Below are positions 36,229 through 45,190 of a stretch of 64,000 nt of DNA, one piece after another. Source of the stretch: Halorientalis litorea (GTDB lineage: Archaea; Halobacteriota; Halobacteria; Halobacteriales; Haloarculaceae); the NCBI RefSeq assembly GCF_023028225.1, contig NZ_CP095483.1, positions 62,001-126,000 of the forward strand, given 5' to 3'. The notes under the pieces are model-generated. The model had not been told where the DNA came from and made no database searches. It saw only the letters and a list, made by a program, of their open reading frames with translations. Both the position numbers and the translations under genes were made by a program. Position 1 is the stretch's first letter. Each line of letters begins with the position of its first letter.

Positions 36229-36239
36229 GACAGTAAATC

Positions 36240-36632
36240 ATGAGTGAAACGGGCCGCCTCCGTAACTTGCTCGCCGAGCAACTCGGGGAGTGCTGTGACG
36301 CCGACGTACAGGAGCGACTAGACAGTCTGGCCGCACTCGACGAGGCAGTCGACGGGCCTCGTTCCGCGGACCTCGCGGCGTTGAAGACGCTCGGTGACGA
36401 GACGCGTCACCGCGTCGTCCGCCTGCTCGTCGCCGCGGACCGGGACCTGTGTGTCTGTGAACTCGACCCGTTGCTGGACGTGAGCGAGAGCGCGGTCAGT
36501 CACGCGCTCTCCGACCTCGCGGACGCGGGCCTCGTCACGCGCCGGAAGGAGGGAACGTGGCACTACTACCGGCCGACCGACCGGGCCACCGACCTCGTCG
36601 CCGCGCTGGACGGGACACGGGGGAACCGATGA
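36240..36632 (+). CDS. arsR: ArsR family arsenic-responsive repressor
   Basis: A 130-residue winged-helix protein. The metalloid site is in RDLCVCELDPLLDVSESAVSHALSDL, where the C-V-C-E-L motif on the DNA-binding helix matches ArsR/SmtB sensors. The wing reads DAGLVTRRKEGTWHYYRP. A second Cys pair (GECCDAD) lies near residue 20. It should release the operator when arsenite binds. Its stop overlaps arsC as ATGA. Confidence 0.93.
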   Translation: MSETGRLRNLLAEQLGECCDADVQERLDSLAALDEAVDGPRSADLAALKTLGDETRHRVVRLLVAADRDLCVCELDPLLDVSESAVSHALSDLADAGLVTRRKEGTWHYYRPTDRATDLVAALDGTRGNR

Positions 36633-37072
36633 CCGACGATGCAGTTCGTGTCGCGTTCGTGTGCGTCCAGAACGCCGGGCGGTCACAGATGGCGACGGCG
36701 TTCGCGGAACGGGAGCGCGCGGCTCGAAACCTCGAGGACCGCGTCGAGGTTCTGACCGGTGGGACCGACCCAGCCGACTCCGTCCACGACGTGGTCGTGG
36801 AGGCGATGGCCGAGGCGGGAGTCGACATCACGGACCGAGTGCCCCGGTCCATCTCGACGACGGACCTCGAAGCCTGTGACATCGTCGCCACGATGGGCTG
36901 TTCGACGCTCGAACTGGGCGTCGATGGCACGACTGTCGACGTTCGTGACTGGGCGTTGGACGACCCACACGGGCAAGCCATCGAGACGGTGCGGGCCATC
37001 CGCGCCGAGGTCAGGGAACGGGTCGCCGACGTGTTCGACGACATCGAGGAGGAGGTGTCCGCGGATGTCTGA
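36629..37072 (+). CDS. arsC: Arsenate reductase (low-molecular-weight phosphatase type)
   Basis: A 147-residue enzyme. The active-site loop CVQNAGRS (Cys12, C-x5-R) opens the protein, and the general acid lies in VRDWALDDPHGQAIETVRAIRAEV. It reduces arsenate to arsenite with a thiol donor such as thioredoxin. A second Cys at MGCSTLEL and one in LEACDIVATMGC may form the disulfide relay. The ATG at 36629 overlaps arsR, and its end overlaps arsM by eight bases. Confidence 0.9.
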   Translation: MTDDAVRVAFVCVQNAGRSQMATAFAERERAARNLEDRVEVLTGGTDPADSVHDVVVEAMAEAGVDITDRVPRSISTTDLEACDIVATMGCSTLELGVDGTTVDVRDWALDDPHGQAIETVRAIRAEVRERVADVFDDIEEEVSADV

Positions 37073-37907
37073 GGACGCCGACGGTACCACGTTAGATGCC
37101 GAGACTCAGCGACGCGTCGTCCGGGAGCGGTACGCACGGATTGCGACCGAAGAGTCGGGCGACGAGGGGTGCCGTTCGACCGACGGCCAGTGTTGTGATG
37201 GCACCACGGCAGCGGCCGATGCCGACCGTACCGCCCAGTCGATGGGCTACTCGGAGGCCGACACCGAGAGTGTCGACGGCGACGCGAACCTCGGACTCGG
37301 CTGTGGCAACCCCAACGCCCTCGCGTCGTTGTCGGCGGGTGAGACAGTTCTCGACCTCGGGTCCGGTGCCGGGTTCGACTGCTTCCTCGCGGCACAGGAA
37401 GTCGGCGAGTCGGGCCGTGTCGTCGGCGTCGACATGACGCCCGAGATGGTCGAGACGGCACGTGAGAACGCTCGGGAGAACGGGACCGAGCACGTCGAGT
37501 TCCGCCTCGGCGAAATCGAACACCTCCCCGTTGCGGACGAGTGTGTGGACGTGGTCATCTCGAATTGCGTCGTGAACCTCTCACCCGACAAGCCACAGGT
37601 CTTCCGCGAGGCGTTCCGCGTCTTGCGGCCGGGTGGACGGCTCGCGATTTCGGACGTGGTACTGACCGCGGAGGTCCCGACCGAGGTCCGCGCCGACCCC
37701 GACTCCGTGGCCTCCTGCGTGGCAGGTGCGTCCAGCATCGAGCAACTGTCGGCGATGCTCGCCGACGCCGGATTCGAGCACGTCGACATCTCCCCGAAAG
37801 ACGACAGCGACCGCTTCATCCGCGAGTGGGACGACGACCACGATGTCAGCGAGTTCCTCGTCTCTGCGGACATCACCGGCCGAAAACCGGAGTCGGACGA
37901 TGAGTGA
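37065..37907 (+). CDS. arsM: Arsenite methyltransferase ArsM
   Basis: A 280-residue SAM-dependent methyltransferase. The SAM motif reads TVLDLGSGAGFDCFLAAQEVG. The arsenite-binding cysteines are seen in GCRSTDGQCC near residues 36-45, GLGCGNP, NCVVNLSPDK and SVASCVAGAS. These match the ArsM pattern. It methylates arsenite and follows arsC with an eight-base overlap. ATG at 37065. Confidence 0.94.
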   Translation: MSEDADGTTLDAETQRRVVRERYARIATEESGDEGCRSTDGQCCDGTTAAADADRTAQSMGYSEADTESVDGDANLGLGCGNPNALASLSAGETVLDLGSGAGFDCFLAAQEVGESGRVVGVDMTPEMVETARENARENGTEHVEFRLGEIEHLPVADECVDVVISNCVVNLSPDKPQVFREAFRVLRPGGRLAISDVVLTAEVPTEVRADPDSVASCVAGASSIEQLSAMLADAGFEHVDISPKDDSDRFIREWDDDHDVSEFLVSADITGRKPESDDE

Positions 37908-39066
37908 GGCCGACGCACACGCCCACGGGCCCGACTGTGACTGCGAGAGCTGTGGCGACCCGCGGTCGATGGACTTTCTCGACAGGTATCTCACGGTCTG
38001 GATTGTGGCCGCGATGGCGGCCGGCGTCGGCCTCGGGTACGTCGCCCCGTCGGTGACACGACCGATTCAGGACCTCCATCTCGTCGAAATCGGCCTCATC
38101 CTGATGATGTATCCGCCGCTCGCGAAAGCCGACTACTCGAAACTCCCGACCGTCTTCTCGAACTGGCGAGTCCTCGGGCTGAGCCTCGTGCAGAACTGGC
38201 TCATCGGCCCGACGCTGATGTTTGGCCTCGCAGTCGTGTTCTTCAGCGGTCTCGTTCCCGGCCTCCCCGCACGGCCGGAGTACTTCCTCGGGTTGGTGTT
38301 CATCGGGATGGCGCGCTGTATCGCCATGGTGTTGGTCTGGAACGAGTTGGCCGAGGGGTCGACGGAGTACGTGACCGGTCTCGTCGCGTTCAACAGTCTG
38401 TTTCAAATCGTTACCTACGGCGTGTACGTGTGGTTCTTCGCGCTCTTTCTCCCTCCGCTGCTCGGGATGGACGCGCTCGTGGCCGGAATCACGACGTTCG
38501 ACGTGACGCCGATGCAGGTGTTCGAGGCCATCGTGGTCTTCCTCGGTATTCCGTTCGCCGGTGGCTTCCTCACTCGTGCGGTCGGTACGCGAGTGAAAAG
38601 CGAGACGTGGTACGACGAGACCCTCGTCCCCAAGATAGACCCGGTGACGTTGGTCGCGTTACTGTTTACCATCGTCGTGATGTTCGCGACGCAGGGTGGC
38701 AACATCGTCGCCGCGCCCGCGGACGTGTTGCTCATCGCGGTGCCGCTCACGGTGTACTTCGTCGTGATGTTCCTCGTGAGTTTCGGCATGGGTCGTGGTA
38801 TCGGTGCGGACTACTCCACGACGACAGCCATCGGGTTCACGGCCGCGAGCAACAACTTCGAACTCGCAATCGCCGTCGCCGTCGCCGTCTTCGGTGTCGG
38901 GTCGAGCGTGGCCTTCGCGACTGTCGTCGGCCCGCTCATCGAAGTCCCGGTGCTGCTGGCCTTGGTCAACGTCGCGCTCTACTTCCAGCGACGGTTCGAC
39001 TGGGGCGGCTTCGATACCGGGCAGCTGGACGGGACCGCGGGCGACCCCACGACTGACGATGACTGA
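37900..39066 (+). CDS. acr3: Arsenite efflux permease ACR3 with Cys-rich N-terminus
   Basis: A 388-residue transporter with about ten helices. ACR3 segments include EIGLILMMYPPLAKADYSKL, FIGMARCIAMVLVWNELA, and NNFELAIAVAVAVFGV. The conserved Cys of ACR3 is in GMARCIAMV. It pumps arsenite out of the cell. The N-terminal 20 residues carry a cluster C13-x-C15-x2-C18 with His residues (HAHGPDCDCESC), which could bind metalloid. It overlaps arsM by eight bases and ends the operon. Confidence 0.94.
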   Translation: MSEADAHAHGPDCDCESCGDPRSMDFLDRYLTVWIVAAMAAGVGLGYVAPSVTRPIQDLHLVEIGLILMMYPPLAKADYSKLPTVFSNWRVLGLSLVQNWLIGPTLMFGLAVVFFSGLVPGLPARPEYFLGLVFIGMARCIAMVLVWNELAEGSTEYVTGLVAFNSLFQIVTYGVYVWFFALFLPPLLGMDALVAGITTFDVTPMQVFEAIVVFLGIPFAGGFLTRAVGTRVKSETWYDETLVPKIDPVTLVALLFTIVVMFATQGGNIVAAPADVLLIAVPLTVYFVVMFLVSFGMGRGIGADYSTTTAIGFTAASNNFELAIAVAVAVFGVGSSVAFATVVGPLIEVPVLLALVNVALYFQRRFDWGGFDTGQLDGTAGDPTTDDD

Positions 39067-39249
39067 GACGGGGACCGCCACGCGGGACTCGTCCGTCGGT
39101 GTTGCCCAACGGACACCGGTCACACGCCGTGGGCCAGCAACTCCGTCTTCTCCCGCCTCCGGCAGACGAGCGAGCGGACCGGGTGCGGTTTTCTGACGAT
39201 GAAACGCCGGTAGCGGGTTTATAATCGGGCCACTCCACCGCCCGTGCAA

Positions 39250-40215
39250 ATGGAACTGTCCGTGCGTGGAACCCCGATTACGGTCACCCCGCTGCTGCTC
39301 GCCGCGCTCCTCCTCTCGCTCGGTGCTGTCGGGTACGGGGGGTACGACTACGTCCAGCAGTCGAACGCCGTCGAGGACGCCGTCACCGTCGAAACCACGG
39401 TCACCGACACGGACATCAGCGTGTCGGCCGGCCGCGGCCTCGTTTACCGCATTAGTGTCGAGCATACCTACCAGTATCGTGGGACGGAGTACACGAGCAA
39501 GCAGGTGTTCCCCGGAAGTCTCGGTCCGATGTACACCGCCCGGAGCGACGCAGCGGCCGCGCTCGCACCGTACGAGCCGAACACGACAGCAACTGCCTAC
39601 GTCGACCCCGAGTCCCCGGGCAGGGCGTTTCTCGAACGCCAGACGACGTGGGGGCCGTTCCGGCTCCTGGGTCTCGGTGGCCTCGTCGCCGTTTTGACCG
39701 TCCTTCGTATCGTCGGGGCACGCAACCCCGGCCAAGGCACGGAGTTGCGACCGGCGAGCGACCACGAGCCGACGCGATACGAGACACTGTTCGGTCTCGA
39801 CCGTGACAGGGTCAACCGCCTCAGCAAGCATCTCATGGTGGTTGCACCGGTCGTCTTCCTGGCCGCGCTCGCCGCGACGGTACTCCTCGTGTACAACGCC
39901 GACTCGTCGTCGCTGCAAGTCGGGCTGACAGACCCCGTCGGACTCGCGTTGCTGACGGCCTTCCTCGCCGCGCTCGGACTGATAGCCGCACTCGTGGGCT
40001 ACGGTGTCTGGTCGTTCACGGAGTATCGGCGACTTCGGGCGCGTATCCCGGAACCGCGGCCGCCGAGTCCGTTCAGACACCCCACGCGGCTCGTGACTAT
40101 CCTCTCGACCAACGACGGTCTCGACGAGTACGGGAGACGGGTGAAGCTGACCGGCTTCGCGTTCACTGTCGCCGCATTCTTTGCGGGGATTCTCGTGTCA
40201 GTCATCCTGTTCTGA
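39250..40215 (+). CDS. DUF3592-like membrane protein
   Basis: A 321-residue protein with an N-terminal helix (LLLAALLLSLGAVGYGGYDYV). A beta-rich extracytoplasmic part follows, with ISVEHTYQYRGTEYTSKQVFPG and TTATAYVDPESPGRAFL, as in DUF3592 proteins. Four further helices lie in the second half. The start at 39250 (ATG) was preferred to a GTG at 39244, and TTTATAAT at 39218-39225 is a good TATA box. The role is unknown. Confidence 0.78.
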   Translation: MELSVRGTPITVTPLLLAALLLSLGAVGYGGYDYVQQSNAVEDAVTVETTVTDTDISVSAGRGLVYRISVEHTYQYRGTEYTSKQVFPGSLGPMYTARSDAAAALAPYEPNTTATAYVDPESPGRAFLERQTTWGPFRLLGLGGLVAVLTVLRIVGARNPGQGTELRPASDHEPTRYETLFGLDRDRVNRLSKHLMVVAPVVFLAALAATVLLVYNADSSSLQVGLTDPVGLALLTAFLAALGLIAALVGYGVWSFTEYRRLRARIPEPRPPSPFRHPTRLVTILSTNDGLDEYGRRVKLTGFAFTVAAFFAGILVSVILF

Positions 40216-40348
40216 GAACCGACTGGACTGGGACGCCGTGTGCCGTTCTCACGCCCTCACCGTACCTGCACCCCGAAGTCGAGGATTACTGCCCCGCTGG
40301 CGCGATAAGCATTGTAGAACCATAGTATGGTGTGTGGTACCTGGTGCC

Positions 40349-40687
40349 ATGGACAAATCCGCGTCGTGGCACCAGTCAGACGAACTCGACACCGTAGAGA
40401 GTCGATTGTGGCTCGCCGCTGTCCTGTTTTTCGGCGTCGGAGACGTGGTGACGACGGGTATCGGCCTCGACCTCACTGGTGTCAGCGAAATCGGTCCCCT
40501 TCGGTCGGTCGTCCTCCGCCACGGCGTGTTCGCCGTCGTCGGGTTGAAACTGGTGACTTTCGCCGCCTGTTACGTACTCTGGCGCGCCGTGCCGCGGCCT
40601 CACGCGGTCGGTGTCCCGTTGGGTCTGGCACTACTCGGCGTTCCCGTCACCGGCTGGAACGTGGCCGTTCTCGTCCTCGCGACCTGA
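40349..40687 (+). CDS. Small DUF5658-like membrane protein
   Basis: A 112-residue protein with three or four hydrophobic helices: RLWLAAVLFFGVGDVVTTGIGL, HGVFAVVGLKLVTFAACYVLW and GVPLGLALLGVPVTGWNVAVLVL. The D-x-V-T-T-x-I-G-L pattern followed by a segment like GVSEIGPL recalls haloarchaeal proteins of the DUF5658 kind. Function unknown. The ATG at 40349 was chosen because the helices begin soon after it. Confidence 0.7.
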   Translation: MDKSASWHQSDELDTVESRLWLAAVLFFGVGDVVTTGIGLDLTGVSEIGPLRSVVLRHGVFAVVGLKLVTFAACYVLWRAVPRPHAVGVPLGLALLGVPVTGWNVAVLVLAT

Positions 40688-40814
40688 CGCCGGTGCCGGG
40701 GTACGCTTCGGCCATCTGTGTGGTGACAGCGACACACCACAATTCGCGCGGGATGGCGGCACTATAACCACAGCTCGAACGCGTAGAGAGTTCGTTCTCA
40801 CGGACAAGGAGGCT

Positions 40815-40825
40815 ATAACAATGCC
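40815..40825 (+). promoter_or_regulatory. Shared extended promoter-like box at GT2 gene
   Basis: ATAACAATGCC at 40815-40825 contains the ATG proposed as start of the GT2 gene. The identical 11-mer occurs on minus at 56291-56301 upstream of an oxidoreductase gene. It might be a promoter box, in which case the true start is the ATG at 40911. Confidence 0.4.
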
Positions 40826-41957
40826 CACGGCAGCGGACGACCAGACAGGTGCCGGTTACGGGGTCGCTCGTCGGAACTGCGGGACCGCGCTCGCCGTCAC
40901 GCCAGCAAGTATGTACAAGGATAACTCCGTCGCCGTCGTGATTCCCGCGTACAACGAGGAGGGCTTCGTCGGCGATGTCGTCAGGTCGCTGCCGGTGTTC
41001 GTGGACCGTGCGTACGTGGTCGACGACTGTTCGACTGACGAAACGTGGCAGGAGATACAACTCGCAGTGACACACGTGAACGCTACCCGGGAGGGTCTCG
41101 TAGACGACCAGTTTGCGGAGGCGATACAGCACGAGGAGAACACCGGCGTCGGAGGTGCCATCAAGACCGGATACAACCGGGCACGGCAAGACGGAATGGA
41201 CATCACAGCGGTGATGAACGGTGACGGGCAGATGGACCCCGAAATCCTCCACCGAATCATCGACCCCGTAGCCGAGGGGCGCGCCGACTACGCGAAGGGC
41301 AACCGACTCCTGAGTCGCGACCACATGGACGGAATGAGTCGCTGGCGGCAGTTCGGAAACGGCCTCCTCACGTTTCTGACGAAGGTGTCGAGCGGGTACT
41401 GGAAGACAATGGACCCTCAGAACGGGTACACGGCCATCTCCGAGCGCGCGCTCAACCGACTCGATGTGGACGAACTGTACGACGACTACGGGTTCTGCAA
41501 CGACATCCTCGTCAGGCTCAACGCCCGGTCGATGCGCGTCGCGGACGTCGAGATGGAGGCCGTCTACGGCGAGGAAACGAGCGACATCACGTACAGGCAC
41601 TTCATCCCGGCCGTGTTTACTCTGTTACTCCGTGGCTTCCTCTGGCGGCTGAAGACGCGGTACCTCGTGTTCGACTTCCACCCGCTCGTTCTCTTGTACG
41701 CCCTCGGCACCGTCGGCGTCACCGGTTCGGTGGCACACGCGGGCTTCACACTGGTGCGTGCCGTTCCCGGAGCGCGGTTGCTCCTCGCGTTCGTCGCCTT
41801 CCTCGTGAGTTCGTTCTCTCTCGTCCTCGCCATGACGTTCGACCTCTCCAACAGCGAACACCTCGAAGTGCAGGTGTTCGCCGACGAGACACCGGAGTAC
41901 CGCGAGCACGAACCCGACCGTGAGGGCGTCCCCGCCCGTCCGATGCGGACGGACTGA
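40821..41957 (+). CDS. GT2 family glycosyltransferase with C-terminal membrane helices
   Basis: A 378-residue enzyme. The catalytic GT-A domain reads SVAVVIPAYNEEGFVGDVV, YVVDDCSTDETW, NTGVGGAIKTGYNRA and the metal-binding-type MNGDGQMDPEIL. QNGYTAISERALNRL follows, and two helices lie near residues 275-340. It probably transfers a sugar to a lipid carrier such as dolichyl phosphate. AAGGAGG lies eight bases before the ATG at 40821 and supports that start. A shorter start at 40911 (MYKDNSVAVVIP) fits the family too. It opens the glycan island. Confidence 0.9.
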   Translation: MPTAADDQTGAGYGVARRNCGTALAVTPASMYKDNSVAVVIPAYNEEGFVGDVVRSLPVFVDRAYVVDDCSTDETWQEIQLAVTHVNATREGLVDDQFAEAIQHEENTGVGGAIKTGYNRARQDGMDITAVMNGDGQMDPEILHRIIDPVAEGRADYAKGNRLLSRDHMDGMSRWRQFGNGLLTFLTKVSSGYWKTMDPQNGYTAISERALNRLDVDELYDDYGFCNDILVRLNARSMRVADVEMEAVYGEETSDITYRHFIPAVFTLLLRGFLWRLKTRYLVFDFHPLVLLYALGTVGVTGSVAHAGFTLVRAVPGARLLLAFVAFLVSSFSLVLAMTFDLSNSEHLEVQVFADETPEYREHEPDREGVPARPMRTD

Positions 41958-41968
41958 ATAGCGAGTCC

Positions 41969-41979
41969 ATAACAAAACC
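41969..41979 (+). promoter_or_regulatory. Promoter-like box before DUF354 gene
   Basis: ATAACAAAACC at 41969-41979 ends 23 bases before the ATG at 42003 and resembles the boxes found before other genes in this island. Confidence 0.4.
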
Positions 41980-42002
41980 CGATTCGGGCCTGCTGTCTGG
42001 TG

Positions 42003-43073
42003 ATGCGGTTCCTGATTCTCGTCAACACACCGGCTCACGTTCACCTGTATCGCAACCTCGTGCCGCGGCTTCAGAACCGAGGTCACGACGTGTTGGTGCT
42101 CGCCCGTGACTACGGCTGTACCGTCGACTTACTGGACTACTACGACCTCCCATCCGAACTGTACGGCCGACAAGCACCCTCGTTCCGCTCGCTTGTTGCC
42201 AACGTCCCCGGACAGTTCGGTCGTATCGCCCGCCGCGCCCGTTCGTTCGCCCCCGACGTGGTGTTCGGCCGCGGTGCCTACGCCGTCGTGGCTGGAACGG
42301 CGACGCGCACGCCAATCGTCCTCGTCATCGACTCCGAGCCCTCGCAGGTCAGCCACAGGGTGTCGAGTCGGTTCGCCCGCACCGTCGTCTCCCCGAATGC
42401 GTTCGAGGGGTCGCTCGGCGACCACCACGTTCGGTTCGACGGCCTCCAAGAGTGCGCTTATCTCCACCCGGAGGTGTTCACCCCGGACCCGTCGGTCCGT
42501 GACGCGCTCGGAGTCGGTTCGGACGAGGCGTACGCACTCGTCCGTCTCAACGCCTTCGACGCGCTCCACGACGTGGGAAGCGGGTCACGAAACGACGAGC
42601 GGCGCGAACTGATACGAAATCTCGCGGAACGGGCCACCGTCTTCGTCTCGGACGAGGCTGGAACGCTCGACCTGTCCGCCCTCCCGGCGGAGCGGTACGA
42701 CATCCATCCCGGGCGGATGCACGACGCACTCGCCGAGGCCCGCCTGTTCGTCACCGACACGGGGACGATGGCGACGGAGGCCGGACTGCTCGGGACACCG
42801 ACCGTCCGGTACGCAGACCCCGACGAGCCGACGATGGGCGAGTTCGAGGAACTCCGCGAGAACGACCTGCTGGAACAGCACAATACGATGTCGGACGTTG
42901 TAAACGCGGCAGAACGATTGCTCGATAACGACGAGGTGGTCACACGCTGGGCGACAGCACGGGACCGCTACCTCACTGGAACGGCTGACTTGACGGCTCT
43001 CCTCGTGAACATCGCCGAGCACGTGGGGGACGGTGTGGCGGTGCCGGCCGACGTGTCGGCGCACGTCGCGTAA
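42003..43073 (+). CDS. DUF354 (UDP-GlcNAc 2-epimerase-like) glycan protein
   Basis: A 356-residue GT-B-fold protein. It starts MRFLILVNTPAHVHLYRNLVPRLQNRGHDVLVLARD and later has VFGRGAYAVVAGTATRTP, then MHDALAEARLFVTDTGTMATEAGLLGTPTVRY, the conserved region of DUF354 proteins. Members are related to UDP-GlcNAc 2-epimerases and lie in archaeal polysaccharide loci. A GTG at 42000 precedes the ATG. The gene ends directly against the convergent beta-helix gene. Confidence 0.83.
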   Translation: MRFLILVNTPAHVHLYRNLVPRLQNRGHDVLVLARDYGCTVDLLDYYDLPSELYGRQAPSFRSLVANVPGQFGRIARRARSFAPDVVFGRGAYAVVAGTATRTPIVLVIDSEPSQVSHRVSSRFARTVVSPNAFEGSLGDHHVRFDGLQECAYLHPEVFTPDPSVRDALGVGSDEAYALVRLNAFDALHDVGSGSRNDERRELIRNLAERATVFVSDEAGTLDLSALPAERYDIHPGRMHDALAEARLFVTDTGTMATEAGLLGTPTVRYADPDEPTMGEFEELRENDLLEQHNTMSDVVNAAERLLDNDEVVTRWATARDRYLTGTADLTALLVNIAEHVGDGVAVPADVSAHVA

Positions 43074-44765
43074 TCACGAGTCCGAGACCCAGCGGCCGTA
43101 CAGCGTTTGCTCGTCGCTCTCTTGGTCGACGAGGTTCCGGACCGGCCGTGGATTCACGGTCGACACCGGCACGACGTCGCTCTGGTCTGACTGGGCTGAG
43201 GGGGCTCCTGTCCGCGTGAGTACGAGGGTCGAGCGGTCGGTGGCGGTAGTGTCACCACCCAGTGCCGCCGCATCGATACAGAACTCGCCGTCGGTAGTAC
43301 TGATCAATTCCCGGCCGCCTCGGTCCAAGTCAGTCGCGTCGAGTGACGTGCCTGCGAGCCGACAGACACACCCTGAAGCACCCGTCTCGAAGTCGACGAC
43401 GAGCGGGAAGCGGCTCACGGTGACGGACGACGTCTCGATACGACAGTCCGCAGTTTCGTGCAACTGTACGCCGTCGCTTGCCTGCCCGGTTTTCTCGACA
43501 CTGATGTCGCTGAGGGTACACCCGTCCCGCCGTCGGATGGCCACTGCTGGCGTGTGTGGGCTCTCCCCATCTATCGTGACGTTCTCACAGGTAATGTTCC
43601 AGTCTTCAGGAAGCCGGTTCATCGACGGCATCGGTCCCGGTCTGAACTCCTCGACCGGTTCGTCAGCTACGATTGCGGGTCGCTGGACGTTCGTCGTCAG
43701 GTCGCAGTTGCGTATCGTCGCCCGGCCGAACTGGTTGTTGACGACGACGGCACCCTGTGTCTGGTTCGGACCGACACCACTGATTTCGACGGTACAGTCC
43801 TCGACGAGGCACCCGTCGCCCTCCTTGAGCCAAATACCCCGGAAGATACGGTTCCCGCTCGGGGTATAGTCCGGTATTTCGGTCACTCTGACAGTCACGT
43901 CGCGAACGATTGCTTCCGTGTCTGCGTTTCCGCCACCGACCCGGACCTGCACGATGGCGTTGTTCGCGTACTCACCGCCGATGATCCGGAGCGGGCCGCC
44001 GTGGGCGGACGCGTACAGCCCTTCCTTCCCCCACCCTTTCATCACACAGTTGCGGAATTCGAGCGACCCCGGTTCGTGGTCCGGGTCGTAGAACTCCCGC
44101 TGCGGGAAAACGAACGCGCCGGCACCGTTGCGGGCACCGTGCCGCAAGTCGACGTTCTGGAGTGTGAGGTCAGTCTCCGCTCCTTCGGCCATCAGTGTGA
44201 ACCCGTTGGTCCGCTCGTCGACATCCACGAACTCGGCGACGCTGTAGTTTCTGATGACGTTCGAGCCGCCGACGCACTTAAAATCACACCAGGCTGCAGT
44301 GTTCGACGCCGTATTGTCGAGTGTAAACCCCTCGATGTGGACGTCGGAGACGTGCTGGAAACCGAGTGAGACGGAACGCCCCCGGGTGCCGATGCGGAAC
44401 GTAGCACCGTCACCGAGCAAGCCGAAATTAGAGAGGTCACGGAACCGGAGTCCACCGATACGGTACGTCCCTGAGGGAAAGTACAGGAGCGTGTCGTCGC
44501 CGGCGAGTTCGTGAATCCGGTCGTCGACGTACCGTTCACCGGTGTCGTCGACGCCTTCCTCGACGACGTTGTGGACGGTTCCGAATCGCTCTTCTATGCT
44601 AGAGCGGTCGCTCGGTGTCGCCGTCTCGCCGGTATCCGTTCCCCTCCCATCCGGGCCACTCGTCTCTGTGGGTGTCTCCGTCTGAGGGCGGGTTTGTGTG
44701 TAACAGCCACCGAGACCAGTGAGTGCGACACCGAGATGTTTGAGAACCTGCCGTCGCCGTGTCAT
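43074..44765 (-). CDS. Exported beta-helix lipoprotein
   Basis: A 563-residue secreted protein. The N-terminus has MTRRRQVLKHLGVALTGLGGC, a Tat-like signal with lipobox, then a Thr/Gly/Asp-rich linker. The rest is built from short repeated strands (IEGFTLDNTAS, LQNVDLRHGARNG, VEDCTVEISGVG, IRNCDLTTNVQ, CENVTIDGES) typical of a right-handed parallel beta-helix, as in pectate-lyase-like proteins. It starts LYFPSGTYRIGGLRFRD. It probably binds or cuts extracellular polysaccharide; no catalytic set can be assigned. Confidence 0.82.
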   Translation of the reverse strand: MTRRRQVLKHLGVALTGLGGCYTQTRPQTETPTETSGPDGRGTDTGETATPSDRSSIEERFGTVHNVVEEGVDDTGERYVDDRIHELAGDDTLLYFPSGTYRIGGLRFRDLSNFGLLGDGATFRIGTRGRSVSLGFQHVSDVHIEGFTLDNTASNTAAWCDFKCVGGSNVIRNYSVAEFVDVDERTNGFTLMAEGAETDLTLQNVDLRHGARNGAGAFVFPQREFYDPDHEPGSLEFRNCVMKGWGKEGLYASAHGGPLRIIGGEYANNAIVQVRVGGGNADTEAIVRDVTVRVTEIPDYTPSGNRIFRGIWLKEGDGCLVEDCTVEISGVGPNQTQGAVVVNNQFGRATIRNCDLTTNVQRPAIVADEPVEEFRPGPMPSMNRLPEDWNITCENVTIDGESPHTPAVAIRRRDGCTLSDISVEKTGQASDGVQLHETADCRIETSSVTVSRFPLVVDFETGASGCVCRLAGTSLDATDLDRGGRELISTTDGEFCIDAAALGGDTTATDRSTLVLTRTGAPSAQSDQSDVVPVSTVNPRPVRNLVDQESDEQTLYGRWVSDS

Positions 44766-45190
44766 CCTGAGTGCTAGTCAGCGAACGGCCTGCGGCAATT
44801 GTTATGTCGCACTTAGTTCGTGCGTATTCGTAACACACCCGGAGTTTGCGTTGCCACCCCACGCTTCCGGCACCGATGTCGGTATGTATCCCTACCGTGC
44901 TCGCTGGCTTGGTAGCCGAAAACGGCCGATAAGAGGTCCTTACTGTGGTTAACAGTATAGTATGACTACCATTCTAACTGGTGTCGAGTGTTTGGAGATA
45001 CATACTGAACCGTAGGTAGGTACTACGCGCCACCATCCGGACGGATAAACCCCCGAACACAGGTGACATTGTTGCTGCTAGTATTCTGCACGTATTCGGT
45101 ATGCAATCTTTTCGAACTGGGGACGATGCTCGAGGATGCGGTAACGAGCGCGCCATATTGCTTTTACGGGTAATCTTCTCCTACCTGAGC
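44766..45190. other. Divergent region between the two beta-helix genes
   Basis: No gene is supported in these 425 bases. The minus side has the motif at 44794-44805. TACTGT and ACAGTA at 44941-44946 and 44952-44957 form a short hairpin. CTTTTACGGG near 45160 may be the promoter of the plus-strand gene. Confidence 0.5.
44794..44805 (-). promoter_or_regulatory. Promoter-like box before beta-helix lipoprotein gene
   Basis: Minus strand ATAACAATTGCC ends 28 bases upstream of the ATG at 44765. It matches the island motif with one extra T. Confidence 0.4.

Larger units (their letters stand above)
35732..36239. other. Spacer before the arsenic operon
   Basis: These 508 bases hold no supported gene. 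GTACGT at 35819-35824 and ACGTAC at 35831-35836 form a 6-bp inverted repeat. A 9-bp hairpin lies at 36126-36163, and the ars promoter-operator at 36209-36228. AT-rich tracts occur near 35780-35860. Confidence 0.55.

Noticed and set aside
38659-40080. Minus-strand open frame (473 codons) opposite acr3 and the DUF3592-like gene
   Set aside because: It spans two well-supported plus-strand genes and their spacer and has no protein-like features.
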